From positions 620,001 to 684,000 of the forward strand of contig CAXBLY010000001.1 in NCBI GenBank assembly GCA_963976865.1: DNA of 64,000 bases, read 5' to 3'. The notes under the pieces are model-generated. The model saw nothing but the letters and a program-made list of their open reading frames with translations. It did no database searches and was not told the origin of the DNA. The stretch's first letter is position 1; each line of letters starts with the position of its first letter. The translations under genes and the position numbers were made by a program. This stretch comes from UBA1858 sp963976865 (GTDB lineage Bacteria > Pseudomonadota > Gammaproteobacteria > UBA4575). Below, piece after piece: positions 8,497 to 18,269 of the stretch.

Positions 8497-9408
8497 ATGA
8501 TTGCGAAGATGCATAGTCAGTCTTTACAGGAATACCTGGACTACCTTCGCACCATCAAACATTATTCTTCCGCAACGCTGGAAGGTTACCAGCGGGATAT
8601 TCAGGGCTTCTTCCAGTTCCTGTCAGAACAAAAAATAAGCGACATAACCCGTGCCAGTATTCACGATATTCGTGCATATATTGCCAGTTGTCACCGCAAG
8701 GGTATGGCAGAAAGCAGTATGCAACGCCTGCTTTCATCGTTGCGCGGGTTCTATAAACACCTGGTGGTCAATAATCAAATTGGCGCTAATCCCGTAGCAG
8801 ATGTGCGTGCACCTAAAGGGGCCAGGAAATTGCCTAAAGTACTGGACGTTGATCAGGTCGATCGCCTGCTGAGTGGCCGCAATACCACGCCACTGGATGT
8901 GCGGGATCAGGCAATGATGGAGTTGATGTATTCATCCGGGCTGCGTTTGTCAGAACTGGTAAATCTGAATGTACTGGATATGGATCTAAATGCAGGCCAG
9001 GTGAAAATTCTTGGTAAAGGGAATAAAACCCGATACTTGCCTATAGGTCGTCAGGCTAAAGAAGCGCTAAATGCGTGGCTAGTATTGCGAACAGGTCTGG
9101 CGCTTGCCGGAGAAGTGGCCGTTTTTGTCAATAATAGAGGATCGAGGCTTTCCCAGCGTGCGGTACAGAAAAGGATGCGCGAGCATGCAAAGCGCACAGA
9201 ATTAGGTGTTCATGTTCATCCACATATGATGCGTCATTCATTTGCCAGCCATTTGCTGGAGTCGAGCGGTGATCTGAGATCTGTGCAGGAACTGCTGGGA
9301 CATGCGAATATTAGTACTACGCAGGTATATACCCAGCTGGATTTCCAGCATCTGGCTAAGGTTTATGATCAGGCCCACCCCAGAGCGAGAAAAACGCCCA
9401 CCAAGTAA
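8497..9408 (+). CDS. xerC: Tyrosine recombinase XerC
   Basis: This site-specific recombinase works with XerD at dif to resolve chromosome dimers. The 303-residue protein has the SAM-like DNA-binding domain at about 5-95 and the catalytic domain at 110-295. Catalytic residues are R150 (SGLRLSEL), K174 (GKGNKTR), H243 and R246 (HPHMMRHSFA), H269 (LGHANI) and nucleophile Y278 (TQVYTQLD). The position after dapF and DUF484 is typical of chromosomal XerC and argues against a mobile-element integrase. An ATG four codons in is an alternative start. Confidence 0.95.
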   Translation: MIAKMHSQSLQEYLDYLRTIKHYSSATLEGYQRDIQGFFQFLSEQKISDITRASIHDIRAYIASCHRKGMAESSMQRLLSSLRGFYKHLVVNNQIGANPVADVRAPKGARKLPKVLDVDQVDRLLSGRNTTPLDVRDQAMMELMYSSGLRLSELVNLNVLDMDLNAGQVKILGKGNKTRYLPIGRQAKEALNAWLVLRTGLALAGEVAVFVNNRGSRLSQRAVQKRMREHAKRTELGVHVHPHMMRHSFASHLLESSGDLRSVQELLGHANISTTQVYTQLDFQHLAKVYDQAHPRARKTPTK

Positions 9409-9506
9409 TTATCTCCACAATTCTCTACATTGGTAGATAACCCCGAGCACGCAGTCGTGTACAATTCGCGCCTATTCAATTTAATGACCAATTTAAAGGC
9501 GCAGGC

Positions 9507-10025
9507 ATGACGACGATAGTTTCAGTAAGGCGTGATGGCAAAGTAGTGCTAGGCGGTGACGGACAGGTTACGCTGGGTAACACCGTTATGAAAGGAAACG
9601 CAAAAAAAGTACGCAGATTATACAATGGCCAGGTTATTGCCGGTTTTGCCGGTGGAACTGCCGATGCATTTACATTATTTGAACGATTCGAGGGCAAGCT
9701 GGAAAAACATGGCGGCCATCTCACGCGTTCGGCGGTAGAACTTGCGAAAGACTGGCGAACTGATCGTATGTTACGACGTCTAGAGGCATTGCTGGCAGTC
9801 GCAGACCAGACGACTTCTCTGATCATTTCAGGTAATGGCGATGTCATAGAGCCTGAGGATTCACTGATTGCAATTGGATCTGGCGGGCCATTCGCACAGG
9901 CAGCTGCGCGCGCACTGTTAGATCATAGCAAACTAGGTGCACGTGAAATTGTAGACAACGCATTAAGCATTGCTTCCAGTATCTGTATCTACACCAACAA
10001 CAATACCGCTATCGAGGAACTTTAG
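9507..10025 (+). CDS. hslV: ATP-dependent protease peptidase subunit HslV
   Basis: This is the proteolytic chamber subunit of the HslVU (ClpYQ) protease. The mature N-terminal nucleophile is Thr2 after Met removal (MTTIVSVRRDG). GGDGQVTLG and the GSGGPFAQAAA segment are family motifs, and the 172-residue length is normal. It lies 21 bases before hslU. The 98-base upstream gap contains a TACAAT at 9460-9465 but no convincing sigma-32 promoter, although hslVU is heat-induced in E. coli. Confidence 0.97.
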   Translation: MTTIVSVRRDGKVVLGGDGQVTLGNTVMKGNAKKVRRLYNGQVIAGFAGGTADAFTLFERFEGKLEKHGGHLTRSAVELAKDWRTDRMLRRLEALLAVADQTTSLIISGNGDVIEPEDSLIAIGSGGPFAQAAARALLDHSKLGAREIVDNALSIASSICIYTNNNTAIEEL

Positions 10026-10046
10026 TTTTATTAAAAGGAATTAGTT

Positions 10047-11387
10047 ATGTCTAGTATGACTCCGCGAGAAATAGTCGAAGAATTAAATCGACATATAGTT
10101 GGACAGGATGACGCCAAGCGTGCAGTGGCAATCGCCTTGCGGAACCGATGGCGCAGAATGCAGTTGCCAGAGTCCTTACAAACAGAAGTCACGCCCAAGA
10201 ATATCTTAATGATCGGCCCTACAGGGGTTGGAAAAACAGAAATCGCCAGACGTCTGGCCAAGCTGGCAAATGCACCATTTATAAAAGTAGAAGCGACAAA
10301 ATTCACGGAAGTCGGCTACGTGGGTCGCGATGTGGAGTCTATTATTCGGGACCTGACGGATAGCGCTATCAATTTAATGCGCGAAGTCGAGATGAAAAAA
10401 GTGAAGTTTCGAGCTGAAGAAGCCGCAGAAGAACGCATTCTGGATGTATTTGTCCCACCACCCAAATCCGAGAGTTTCGGTACCGCAGAAAATAGTAGTT
10501 CAGAATTTGCCGGGGAAACACGTCAAAAATTCAGAAAGAAACTGCGTGAGGGTGATTTGGACGAGAAAGAAATCGAAATTGATATTCGGGCTAATCCTCT
10601 CGGTGTTGAAATCATGACGCCACCCGGTATGGAAGATATGGCCAGTCAGTTACAGGGCATGTTTCAAAATTTGGGCACGCAAAAAACCAATAAGCGCAAA
10701 CTAAAAGTAAAGGATGCCTTCAAAGTGCTGGTAGATGAAGAGGCGCAAAAATTAATCAATGAGGATGACGTAAAAACGCGTGCGTTAAGACAGGTTGAGC
10801 AAAATGGTATTGTGTTTCTGGATGAAATAGACAAGGTCGCAAAACGGGGTGAATACAGCGGTACAGATGTTTCACGTGAAGGGGTACAGCGAGATCTGCT
10901 GCCATTAGTTGAAGGGTGCACAGTGTCAACAAAACATGGTGTTATCAAAACAGACCACATACTTTTCATCGCATCAGGCGCTTTCCACCTGTCAAAACCG
11001 ACTGACCTGATACCAGAGTTACAGGGTCGATTACCGATTCGAGTGGAATTAAGCGCATTGAAAGTTGAGGATTTTGTTAGCATCCTGGTCGAACCCAAAG
11101 CTTCACTGACTGAGCAGTATGTGGAACTGATGGCGACCGAAGGAGTGACGCTCGAATTTACACAGGAAGGGATTCAGAGTATTGCTCAAACAGCCTATGA
11201 CGTAAACGAACGTACCGAAAATATCGGCGCACGCCGCTTGCATACTATTATGGAGCGACTGCTGGAAACATTGTCATTTGAAGCGCCTGACAAGAATGGT
11301 CAGAAGGTCGTCATCGACAGGCAGTATGTTGATGATAATGTTTCTGAATTAAGTAAAGATGAAGATTTGAGCCGTTATATTCTGTAA
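10047..11387 (+). CDS. hslU: ATP-dependent protease ATPase subunit HslU
   Basis: This is the AAA+ unfoldase that feeds substrates to HslV. Walker A is GPTGVGKT at 57-64, the pore loop GYVG is at 90-93, and Walker B ends at D259-E260 in IVFLDEID. The intermediate domain spans about 110-240, and sensor 2 lies in NIGARRLHTI. The C-terminal LSRYIL tail is the segment that inserts into HslV. The length of 446 residues is standard, and AAAGGAATTAG precedes the ATG. Confidence 0.98.
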   Translation: MSSMTPREIVEELNRHIVGQDDAKRAVAIALRNRWRRMQLPESLQTEVTPKNILMIGPTGVGKTEIARRLAKLANAPFIKVEATKFTEVGYVGRDVESIIRDLTDSAINLMREVEMKKVKFRAEEAAEERILDVFVPPPKSESFGTAENSSSEFAGETRQKFRKKLREGDLDEKEIEIDIRANPLGVEIMTPPGMEDMASQLQGMFQNLGTQKTNKRKLKVKDAFKVLVDEEAQKLINEDDVKTRALRQVEQNGIVFLDEIDKVAKRGEYSGTDVSREGVQRDLLPLVEGCTVSTKHGVIKTDHILFIASGAFHLSKPTDLIPELQGRLPIRVELSALKVEDFVSILVEPKASLTEQYVELMATEGVTLEFTQEGIQSIAQTAYDVNERTENIGARRLHTIMERLLETLSFEAPDKNGQKVVIDRQYVDDNVSELSKDEDLSRYIL

Positions 11388-11432
11388 CGTGCTGAAAGTT
11401 GATACGCAAATAAACAGAGCAAGGAAATAAAC

Positions 11433-11795
11433 ATGGCTAAAGTTGTTCCGACAGAAATACAGCTACATCAGAAGTCCAGAATACTGGAAATTGCTTTTGA
11501 TGATGGTTCGCGGTTCGAATTAAGCTGCGAATTTCTTCGTGTATATTCTCCCTCCGCGGAAGTTACCGGGCATGGTCCTGGTACCGAAGTGCTGCAGGTA
11601 GGTAAGGAAGATGTCAATATCACTGCAATAGAACCCGTGGGAAATTATGCAGTAAGACTGGTATTTGATGATAACCATGATTCTGGTCTGTATAGCTGGG
11701 AGCACCTGCATGACCTGGGAGTCAATCAGAATGAGAAGTGGCAAAACTATCTGGATAGACTGGAAGCAGCGGGGCATAAGCGCAATACACACTAA
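11433..11795 (+). CDS. DUF971 domain protein
   Basis: This is a 120-residue cytoplasmic protein consisting of one DUF971 domain, the fold also found at the N-terminus of gamma-butyrobetaine hydroxylases. Typical features are the opening PTEIQLHQKSRILEI, LRVYSPSAEV, and the end YSWEHLHDLG. It lies between hslU and ubiE on the same strand, a common arrangement in gammaproteobacteria. No enzymatic residues are evident. Some relatives are discussed in connection with iron-sulfur proteins, but I cannot assign a role here. Confidence 0.85.
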   Translation: MAKVVPTEIQLHQKSRILEIAFDDGSRFELSCEFLRVYSPSAEVTGHGPGTEVLQVGKEDVNITAIEPVGNYAVRLVFDDNHDSGLYSWEHLHDLGVNQNEKWQNYLDRLEAAGHKRNTH

Positions 11796-11804
11796 AGTGA
11801 ATCT

Positions 11805-12551
11805 ATGAACGAACAAGAGAAAACCCACTTTGGCTATACTGATGTAAGTCCAGGCGAAAAAACCGAGCGGGTTCGGCAGGTGTTTGAGTCTGTCGCGAAT
11901 AACTACGATGTGATGAATGACTTAATGTCCATGGGACTGCATCGGTTATGGAAAAAATTTGCATTACACATTGCAGCAGTGAGACCAAAGCAGAAAGTTC
12001 TGGATCTGGCTGGAGGAACCGGCGATCTGGCTGCGGAACTTCATAAAAGCGTTGGCGAGCAGGGACAGGTCATTCTATGTGATATCAATGCAAGCATGCT
12101 TGGTGTAGGACGCGACAGAATGATTGATCGTGGACTGCTAAAAAACCTGAATTACGTGCAGGCAAATGCAGAAGCATTACCGTTTGCAGATAACAGTTTT
12201 GACTGCATTACCATGGCATTTGGCCTGCGAAACGTAACATATAAAGAACGATGTCTGGCATCAGCCTACGCAAAGCTTAAACCTGCCGGAAAATTTATTG
12301 TCTTGGAATTTTCAAAACCGGCGCCCTGGCTACGTCCCGTCTATGACATGTATTCGTTTTCTATATTGCCAAAGCTGGGCGAATGGATTGCTAAAGATGC
12401 TGACAGTTACCGTTATCTGGCAGAGTCAATTCGCATGCATCCTGACCAGCCCACGCTCAAGCAAATGTTTGCTGACGCCGGCTTTGATCGATGTAGCTAT
12501 GTGAATATGAGTGGGGGTATTGTCGCTGCTCATATCGGATATAAGTACTAG
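11805..12551 (+). CDS. ubiE: Ubiquinone/menaquinone C-methyltransferase UbiE
   Basis: This SAM-dependent enzyme methylates the benzoquinol ring in ubiquinone synthesis. The SAM motif I is VLDLAGGTGDLA at 65-76, and the conserved AFGLRNVT and EFSKP segments follow. The 248-residue length is normal. It is the first of a tight ubiE-ubiJ-ubiB run. One base separates its stop from the start of ubiJ. Confidence 0.97.
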   Translation: MNEQEKTHFGYTDVSPGEKTERVRQVFESVANNYDVMNDLMSMGLHRLWKKFALHIAAVRPKQKVLDLAGGTGDLAAELHKSVGEQGQVILCDINASMLGVGRDRMIDRGLLKNLNYVQANAEALPFADNSFDCITMAFGLRNVTYKERCLASAYAKLKPAGKFIVLEFSKPAPWLRPVYDMYSFSILPKLGEWIAKDADSYRYLAESIRMHPDQPTLKQMFADAGFDRCSYVNMSGGIVAAHIGYKY

Positions 12552-12552
12552 T

Positions 12553-13143
12553 ATGAAAGGCGCGATCATTGCCGCACTTAATCGTTATTTGGAATCTGAC
12601 CCGGAACGGGCAGCGGGTCTGGATCAAATCAAGGGCAAGCTGATACGTATATATCTGCGCGAGCTGGACAGGACATTGTTTCTGCGTGTTCAGCAACGAT
12701 ATTTGCAAGAGGAGCCTGATAACACTATAGAAGCGGATGTGGAAATTTCTGTTTCTTTAAAAGTGTTACCAGCACTTTTAGCCGGTGCTGAACAGGACAA
12801 GTTGATTAAGGAAGGTAACATTGAAATAAAAGGAGATACGCATATCGCAAGCGTGTTTCAGAATACACTGCGGGAAATTGAAATAGACTGGGAAGAGCTG
12901 GTGTCAAAATACACTGGCGACGAAATTGCCTATCAAATTGGGCGGGGTGCAAAAGCTGTCCACGCTTTAGGGCGCAACATGCGTGAAAATTTTCGCCAGG
13001 ACTTGCGAGATTTTCTGCAGGATAATGTGCAGGCATCGGCAACACAGGATGAAGTCGATCAATTTATACAAGACGTCGATATACTGCGAGCGAAGGCTGA
13101 CCGCCTGGAAGCACGTTTGAATCGATTGCAACGTCGTCACTAG
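12553..13143 (+). CDS. ubiJ: Ubiquinone biosynthesis accessory factor UbiJ
   Basis: This SCP2-like lipid-binding protein forms part of the Ubi complex, where it is thought to hold the hydrophobic intermediates. I start at the ATG at 12553, one base after the ubiE stop. A longer frame reading into ubiE is unlikely. The 196-residue protein begins MKGAIIAALNRYL, has an SCP2 core at about 20-120, and ends in a coiled coil rich in Arg and Leu. The family is about 200 residues. Position between ubiE and ubiB supports the name. Confidence 0.9.
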   Translation: MKGAIIAALNRYLESDPERAAGLDQIKGKLIRIYLRELDRTLFLRVQQRYLQEEPDNTIEADVEISVSLKVLPALLAGAEQDKLIKEGNIEIKGDTHIASVFQNTLREIEIDWEELVSKYTGDEIAYQIGRGAKAVHALGRNMRENFRQDLRDFLQDNVQASATQDEVDQFIQDVDILRAKADRLEARLNRLQRRH

Positions 13144-13158
13144 ATCCTATAAATAATT

Positions 13159-14724
13159 ATGCGCTTACTTCGACAATTCATCCGCATTATTCAGATCAAT
13201 ATTGTTCTGGTTCGTCACGGGCTGGAAGAAGTTATTTTTGCAATTCATCTGTTCCGGCCAATACGTTTTTTGCTGCTGATGCTTCCCTGGCACTGGTTTC
13301 GAAGCGTAGATATTTCCCATGGCGTACGTATTAGACGCACATTAGAAGATCTCGGACCTATTTTTATCAAGTTTGGTCAAGCGCTGTCGACACGTCGTGA
13401 TTTACTTTCTGATGATATCGCTGATGAGTTGACCAAGTTGCAAGATCAGGTTCCACCATTTCCGGGAGATGAAGCGCGCAGGATTATAGAAAAAGCATTT
13501 GCCTGTGATATCAGCGAGATTTTTTCTCAATTTGATGAAACACCACTCGCCTCTGCATCGATTGCACAAGTCCATGCGGCGACACTTCATGATGGTTCGG
13601 ATGTGGTGGTTAAAGTATTAAGGCCCGATGTACGTAAGTATATAAAAAGGGATTTAGAGGTAATGCATTTGATTGCAGACCTGGCGCATCGATATTGGGC
13701 AGATGGAAGAAGATTGCGTCCCCGTGAAATTGTCGATGATTACGAGCAAACCGTAATGGATGAGCTGGATTTATTGCGGGAAGCGGCTAATGCGAGTCAG
13801 TTGAAGCGTAATTTTGCAAACAGTACAGACCTGTATGTGCCTGAGGTGTACTGGGATTACTGTCGAGTGAATGTGATGGTAATGGAGCGTATACATGGTA
13901 TTGCTGTTAATGATGTAAAAACCTTGGCTGCCAATCATGTCAACATGAAAAAACTATCTGAACGTGGCGTAAATATTTTCTTCACGCAGGTGTTTAAGCA
14001 CAATTTTTTTCATGCGGATATGCACCCTGGCAATATTTTTGTTTCCTACGAAACCCCGGATGACCCTAAATATCTGGGTGTTGATTTTGGCATTATGGGA
14101 ACACTGTCTATTGAGGACCAGCGCTATCTGGCTGAAAATCTGCTGGCATTCTTTAATCAGGATTACCGACGCGTTGCCGAGCTGCATCTGGAATCCGGGT
14201 GGGTGCCTGCCAATACAAGAATTGATCATTTCGAGTCTGCCATCAGAACGGTGTGTGAACCAATTTTTCAAAAACCCATTAGCGAAATTTCATTTGGTAA
14301 TTTATTGCTGCGTTTATTTCAAACAGCGAGAAGATTTCAAATGGAGGTGCAACCACAATTAGTGTTACTGCAGAAAACCCTGCTTAACATAGAAGGCCTT
14401 GGGCGACAGTTAGACCCGGATCTGGATTTGTGGAAAACTGCTAAACCGTTTCTGGATCGCTGGATGAGTGAACAAGTAGGCGTGCATGCATTAATTAAAG
14501 GTGTGCGTCAGCATCTTCCTAAAGTGTTGGAACAGGCACCTGAACTTCCTTCTTTGATCCATGGGTATCTAGTGCGTGCAGAGCAGGCACCCAGGCAGCA
14601 AAATGAGATGCTTAAACTGGAAGTGCATAAGTTAGAACAAAAGTACAAACAGCAAAGACAAATGTCGATTGTGAGTGCGGTTATTGCAATCACCGCCGCG
14701 GCAGCTATCTCGTATTATTTTTAA
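13159..14724 (+). CDS. ubiB: Ubiquinone biosynthesis regulatory ATPase/kinase-like protein UbiB
   Basis: This ABC1/ADCK-family atypical kinase supports ubiquinone synthesis, probably as an ATPase. The KxGQ motif is KFGQ at 71-74, the alanine-rich loop is ASIAQVHAA, the lysine is in VVVKVLRP, and the catalytic ADMHPGN and DFGIMG motifs follow. The C-terminus is a hydrophobic membrane anchor (AVIAITAAAAISYYF). Length 521 is slightly below the E. coli 546. It follows ubiJ by 15 bases. Confidence 0.96.
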   Translation: MRLLRQFIRIIQINIVLVRHGLEEVIFAIHLFRPIRFLLLMLPWHWFRSVDISHGVRIRRTLEDLGPIFIKFGQALSTRRDLLSDDIADELTKLQDQVPPFPGDEARRIIEKAFACDISEIFSQFDETPLASASIAQVHAATLHDGSDVVVKVLRPDVRKYIKRDLEVMHLIADLAHRYWADGRRLRPREIVDDYEQTVMDELDLLREAANASQLKRNFANSTDLYVPEVYWDYCRVNVMVMERIHGIAVNDVKTLAANHVNMKKLSERGVNIFFTQVFKHNFFHADMHPGNIFVSYETPDDPKYLGVDFGIMGTLSIEDQRYLAENLLAFFNQDYRRVAELHLESGWVPANTRIDHFESAIRTVCEPIFQKPISEISFGNLLLRLFQTARRFQMEVQPQLVLLQKTLLNIEGLGRQLDPDLDLWKTAKPFLDRWMSEQVGVHALIKGVRQHLPKVLEQAPELPSLIHGYLVRAEQAPRQQNEMLKLEVHKLEQKYKQQRQMSIVSAVIAITAAAAISYYF

Positions 14725-14791
14725 TAATTCAAATTACAAACAAGCTTTTGTGTGTTGAGCACGAACGCTTCATGACAAGTGAAAAAATATT

Positions 14792-16975
14792 GTGGATGTA
14801 TCGCCAATACTTGATGGGTTGAACCAGGAACAACGTAATGCAGTGACAGCAGTACCAGGGCCAGCATTAGTCTTGGCGGGTGCGGGGAGTGGTAAAACCC
14901 GGGTGCTCGTTCATCGAATTGCCTGGTTGTGTAATGTTGAGGGGGTATCACCTTATGGTTTGCTGGCTGTAACGTTTACCAACAAAGCAGCTGCTGAAAT
15001 GCGTTCAAGGGTTGAAAGTCTGCTTGAGGCAAATTTGTCTGGTATGTGGGTAGGCACTTTCCATGGCATTGCGCACCGTATGTTGCGTGCTCACTGGCAA
15101 GCTGCCAACTTGCCGCAGGCATTTCAGATCCTGGATTCCGATGACCAGCATCGTCTGGTGAAACGTATTATGAAAGGGCTGGAACTGGATGAATCCAAGT
15201 GGCCTGTGAAACAGGCCCAGTGGTTTATCAATGCTCGCAAAGATGAAGGCCTGCGTGCCAGTCAAATACAGGATGGTGGTGACCTGACAACGCGCCAGTT
15301 ATTAAGAGTGTATATCGCATATGAAGCAGCATGCGAGCGGGCAGGTGTTGTCGACTTTGCTGAACTGTTATTAAGGTCATTGGAGCTGTTAAGACATAAT
15401 GAGGATATTATCACTCATTACCAAAACCGGTTTAGACATGTATTGGTTGATGAGTTTCAGGATACAAACTCAATACAATACGACTGGCTGAAGCTGCTCG
15501 CAGGGAAAAACAATCCGGTATTTGCAGTCGGTGATGATGATCAATCCATTTATGGCTGGCGTGGTGCAAAAATAGAAAATATATTTTCCTTTAGTAAGGA
15601 TTATGCGGATACGCAAACATTTCGTCTCGAACAAAATTATCGTTCAACCGGTACAATTCTTTCTGCCGCCAATGGCTTGATTGATCATAACCAGGGACGT
15701 CTGGGTAAAAAGCTCTGGACTGACGGTAACGAAGGTACACCTGTACAACTGTATGCAGCATATAATGAACATGATGAAGCCCGTTTTGTTATTGAAAGGG
15801 TTAAAGAGTGGGTTCACCAGCAGGGACGCAAGCATAGCGAAATAGCAGTGCTTTATCGCTCTAACGTGCAGTCGCGGGTGTTTGAGGAAAACCTCATAGC
15901 ACAACAAATACCTTATCGAATCTATGGCGGGTTACGTTTCTTCGAACGGGCCGAGATTAAAGATGCCCTGGCTTATCTACGACTGAGTTCCAGCCGCATT
16001 GCGGACCCGGCATTTGAACGTATTGTTAATCATCCTCCGCGCGGTATTGGTGACCGAACCCTGCAGGTAATTCGGGATTATGCGCGAGCTGAATCAGTCC
16101 CTCTGTGGGATGCAACAAAAACAATAATTGCACAGGGCACTTTGGCGGCGCGAGCGCAGGGTGCGCTGACTCAGTTTGTGATGTTAATAGAGAGATTGTC
16201 TGACCAATTAAAAGATAAAGAACTGGAAGAACAGGTTGAGCAGGTAATAGGGCTGTCCGGCTTGCAGGCTCATTTTGAAAAAGATCGCAGTGAGAAAGGT
16301 CAGTCGAGAGTAGAGAACTTGCATGAGTTAATAGAAGCTGCGCGTGGCTTTCGTTACGAAAGCGAAGATGGTGAGGAGTTGTCTGAACTGGATGCGTTTT
16401 TATCTAATGCAGCGCTGGAATCAGGTGAAGGCCAGGCATCCAAGTGGGAGGATTGCGTACAATTGATGACGTTGCACACAGCCAAAGGTCTGGAGTTTCC
16501 TTTGGTTTTTTTGGTGGGCATGGAGGAAGGCCTGTTCCCTAGCAGTATGTCAATGGATGAGCCAGGGCGTGTCGAAGAAGAACGTCGTCTATGCTATGTG
16601 GGTATTACACGTGCCAGAGAAAATCTAATGATCTGTTTTGCAGAATCCCGGCGTCACTATGGGAACGAGAATTATAATCCACCATCACGATTTATTAATG
16701 AAATTCCTGCCGAACTAATACAAGAAGTCAGACCACGCGCGCGCGTGACACAAACAGTACACAATCCTGAACCCATGGCAAAAGTAAAAAGAAGAATTGA
16801 CGATGGTGAAGGCGGAATACGTGTAGGACAGCGAGTATCACATAAAAAGTTTGGGGAAGGTGTGGTGATGGATCAGGAAGGCAACGGCAAGAGCGCACGT
16901 GTGCAGGTCAAGTTTGAGGGTAGTGGCAGTAAATGGCTAGTGCTGGCGTATGCAAATTTAACAGTACTGGCTTGA
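14792..16975 (+). CDS. uvrD: DNA helicase II, UvrD
   Basis: This SF1A 3'-5' helicase acts in nucleotide excision and mismatch repair. Walker A is AGAGSGKT at 29-36, motif II is DEFQDTNS, and DDQSIYGWRGA and LTLHTAKGLEF (motif V) follow. The C-terminal region from about 675 has a Tudor-like fold (VGQRVSHKKFGEG) that contacts RNA polymerase in UvrD/PcrA. The GTG start yields MDVSPILDGLN, matching the E. coli MDVSYLLDSLN start, and 727 residues compares with 720. This supports UvrD over Rep. Confidence 0.94.
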   Translation: MDVSPILDGLNQEQRNAVTAVPGPALVLAGAGSGKTRVLVHRIAWLCNVEGVSPYGLLAVTFTNKAAAEMRSRVESLLEANLSGMWVGTFHGIAHRMLRAHWQAANLPQAFQILDSDDQHRLVKRIMKGLELDESKWPVKQAQWFINARKDEGLRASQIQDGGDLTTRQLLRVYIAYEAACERAGVVDFAELLLRSLELLRHNEDIITHYQNRFRHVLVDEFQDTNSIQYDWLKLLAGKNNPVFAVGDDDQSIYGWRGAKIENIFSFSKDYADTQTFRLEQNYRSTGTILSAANGLIDHNQGRLGKKLWTDGNEGTPVQLYAAYNEHDEARFVIERVKEWVHQQGRKHSEIAVLYRSNVQSRVFEENLIAQQIPYRIYGGLRFFERAEIKDALAYLRLSSSRIADPAFERIVNHPPRGIGDRTLQVIRDYARAESVPLWDATKTIIAQGTLAARAQGALTQFVMLIERLSDQLKDKELEEQVEQVIGLSGLQAHFEKDRSEKGQSRVENLHELIEAARGFRYESEDGEELSELDAFLSNAALESGEGQASKWEDCVQLMTLHTAKGLEFPLVFLVGMEEGLFPSSMSMDEPGRVEEERRLCYVGITRARENLMICFAESRRHYGNENYNPPSRFINEIPAELIQEVRPRARVTQTVHNPEPMAKVKRRIDDGEGGIRVGQRVSHKKFGEGVVMDQEGNGKSARVQVKFEGSGSKWLVLAYANLTVLA

Positions 16976-17009
16976 GTAAATAAATCACTAATGCAGGAGG
17001 TGGTGTCTA

Positions 17010-18122
17010 ATGAGTGATAAAAATACACGCAGGAAATTTTTACAATACCTTGGGCTTGGTGCTGCTAGCTGTACAGTCGCATCCTGTAATGAGACAACAT
17101 CTAATCAGGCAGAGTCTTCTGCTGTTGCTGATCATCAAACCTTTAACTGGAAAATGATAACGACCTGGCCGAAGAATTTTCCAGGGTTGGGCACTGGCGC
17201 AGAATTTCTGGCGCAAACCATAAATGAAATGTCTAATGGCAGATTGAATATTAAAGTTTATGGTGCTGGCGAGATTGTTCCAGCGCTTGAAATATTTGAT
17301 GCTGTGACTGCCGGCACCGCTGAAATGGGTCATGGTTCCGCGTATTACTGGAAGGGTAAAAACCCTGCATTACAGTTTTTTTCCACTGTGCCATTTGGTA
17401 TGACGGCTAATGAGATGAATGCATGGCTATATCATGGCGGCGGAATGGAATTATGGGAAAAAGCGTATAAGCCATTTGGCCTGGTGCCCATGGCCGCCGG
17501 TAATACGATGGTGCAAATGGGAGGCTGGTTTAATAAGGAAATCAATTCCGTTGAAGATTTACAGGGCCTGAAAATGCGTATCCCGGGACTAGGCGGAGAA
17601 GTGTTGCGTCTTGCAGGTGGAACACCTGTGAATATTCCTGGAGGAGATTTGTTTGTGTCACTGCAAAAGGGTGTTATTGATGCTACCGAATGGGTGGGAC
17701 CGTATAATGACTTGGCCTTTGGGTTACACAAGGCTGCCAAATATTATTATTCACCCGGCTGGCATGAACCAGGAACTACGCTTGAGTGTTTTATCAATCA
17801 GCAGGCTTACGACAAGCTTCCTGCTGATTTGCAAAGTATAGTGCGAAATGCGGCAAGAGTAGCAAACCAGGATATGATGCTGGAGTACGTTGCACGCAAT
17901 AACGATGCGCTAGAGACGCTGGTTAATGAGCATAAGGTGGATGTAAGAGAATTCCCTGCCGACGTCATTGAAAAATTGCGTACTTTGTCAAAGCAGGTAG
18001 TGGCCGAGATTGTGGGTAGTGATCCATTTGCTCGTGAAATACATGATTCCTACCAAAGTTTTTTGACCAAATCCAAAGCTTGGTATAATTTATCCGAGCG
18101 TGCCTACCTGAATATGAGATAA
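17010..18122 (+). CDS. TRAP transporter substrate-binding protein (DctP/TakP-like)
   Basis: This periplasmic receptor belongs to a TRAP carboxylate transporter. The N-terminus has a twin-arginine signal (RRKFLQYLGLGAA), followed by a cysteine in VASCNE that could be a lipobox. The mature part resembles the TakP subfamily that binds 2-oxoacids or lactate, with WVGPYNDLAFGLHKAAKYYY and the arginine in KMRIPGLGG that usually binds the carboxylate. AGGAGG precedes the ATG. The membrane subunits are 0.4-2.3 kb away on the opposite strand. The ligand is inferred, not shown. Confidence 0.88.
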   Translation: MSDKNTRRKFLQYLGLGAASCTVASCNETTSNQAESSAVADHQTFNWKMITTWPKNFPGLGTGAEFLAQTINEMSNGRLNIKVYGAGEIVPALEIFDAVTAGTAEMGHGSAYYWKGKNPALQFFSTVPFGMTANEMNAWLYHGGGMELWEKAYKPFGLVPMAAGNTMVQMGGWFNKEINSVEDLQGLKMRIPGLGGEVLRLAGGTPVNIPGGDLFVSLQKGVIDATEWVGPYNDLAFGLHKAAKYYYSPGWHEPGTTLECFINQQAYDKLPADLQSIVRNAARVANQDMMLEYVARNNDALETLVNEHKVDVREFPADVIEKLRTLSKQVVAEIVGSDPFAREIHDSYQSFLTKSKAWYNLSERAYLNMR

Positions 18123-18210
18123 AGATAACCAATTGATATAATTGGAGATTTTTGAAAAATTCAGGTAAGTCAATATAGGACAGATAAACAAGGAATAAAT
18201 TTTAAGTGGC

Positions 18211-18219
18211 TGATATAAT
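18211..18219 (+). promoter_or_regulatory. Extended -10 promoter for the 77-residue membrane protein
   Basis: TGATATAAT matches the extended -10 consensus TGNTATAAT exactly and lies 51 bases before the start codon at 18270. A weak hairpin (CCAATT/AATTGG, 18129-18145) followed by ATTTTT separates it from dctP, so the small gene probably has its own transcript. Confidence 0.55.
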
Positions 18220-18269
18220 GCACGAAATTTATAATAACTATAATAGACTGCCATAACACGGGAGGAAAA

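Noticed and set aside
8497..9408. Tyrosine recombinase as a sign of an integrated element
   Set aside because: It lies in the conserved dapF-DUF484-xerC order, has normal composition and no attachment repeats, so it is housekeeping XerC.
9437..9465. Heat-shock or sigma-70 promoter before hslV (CCCC run and TACAAT)
   Set aside because: No CTTGAAA lies at the right distance from the CCCC run, and no -35 hexamer fits the TACAAT.
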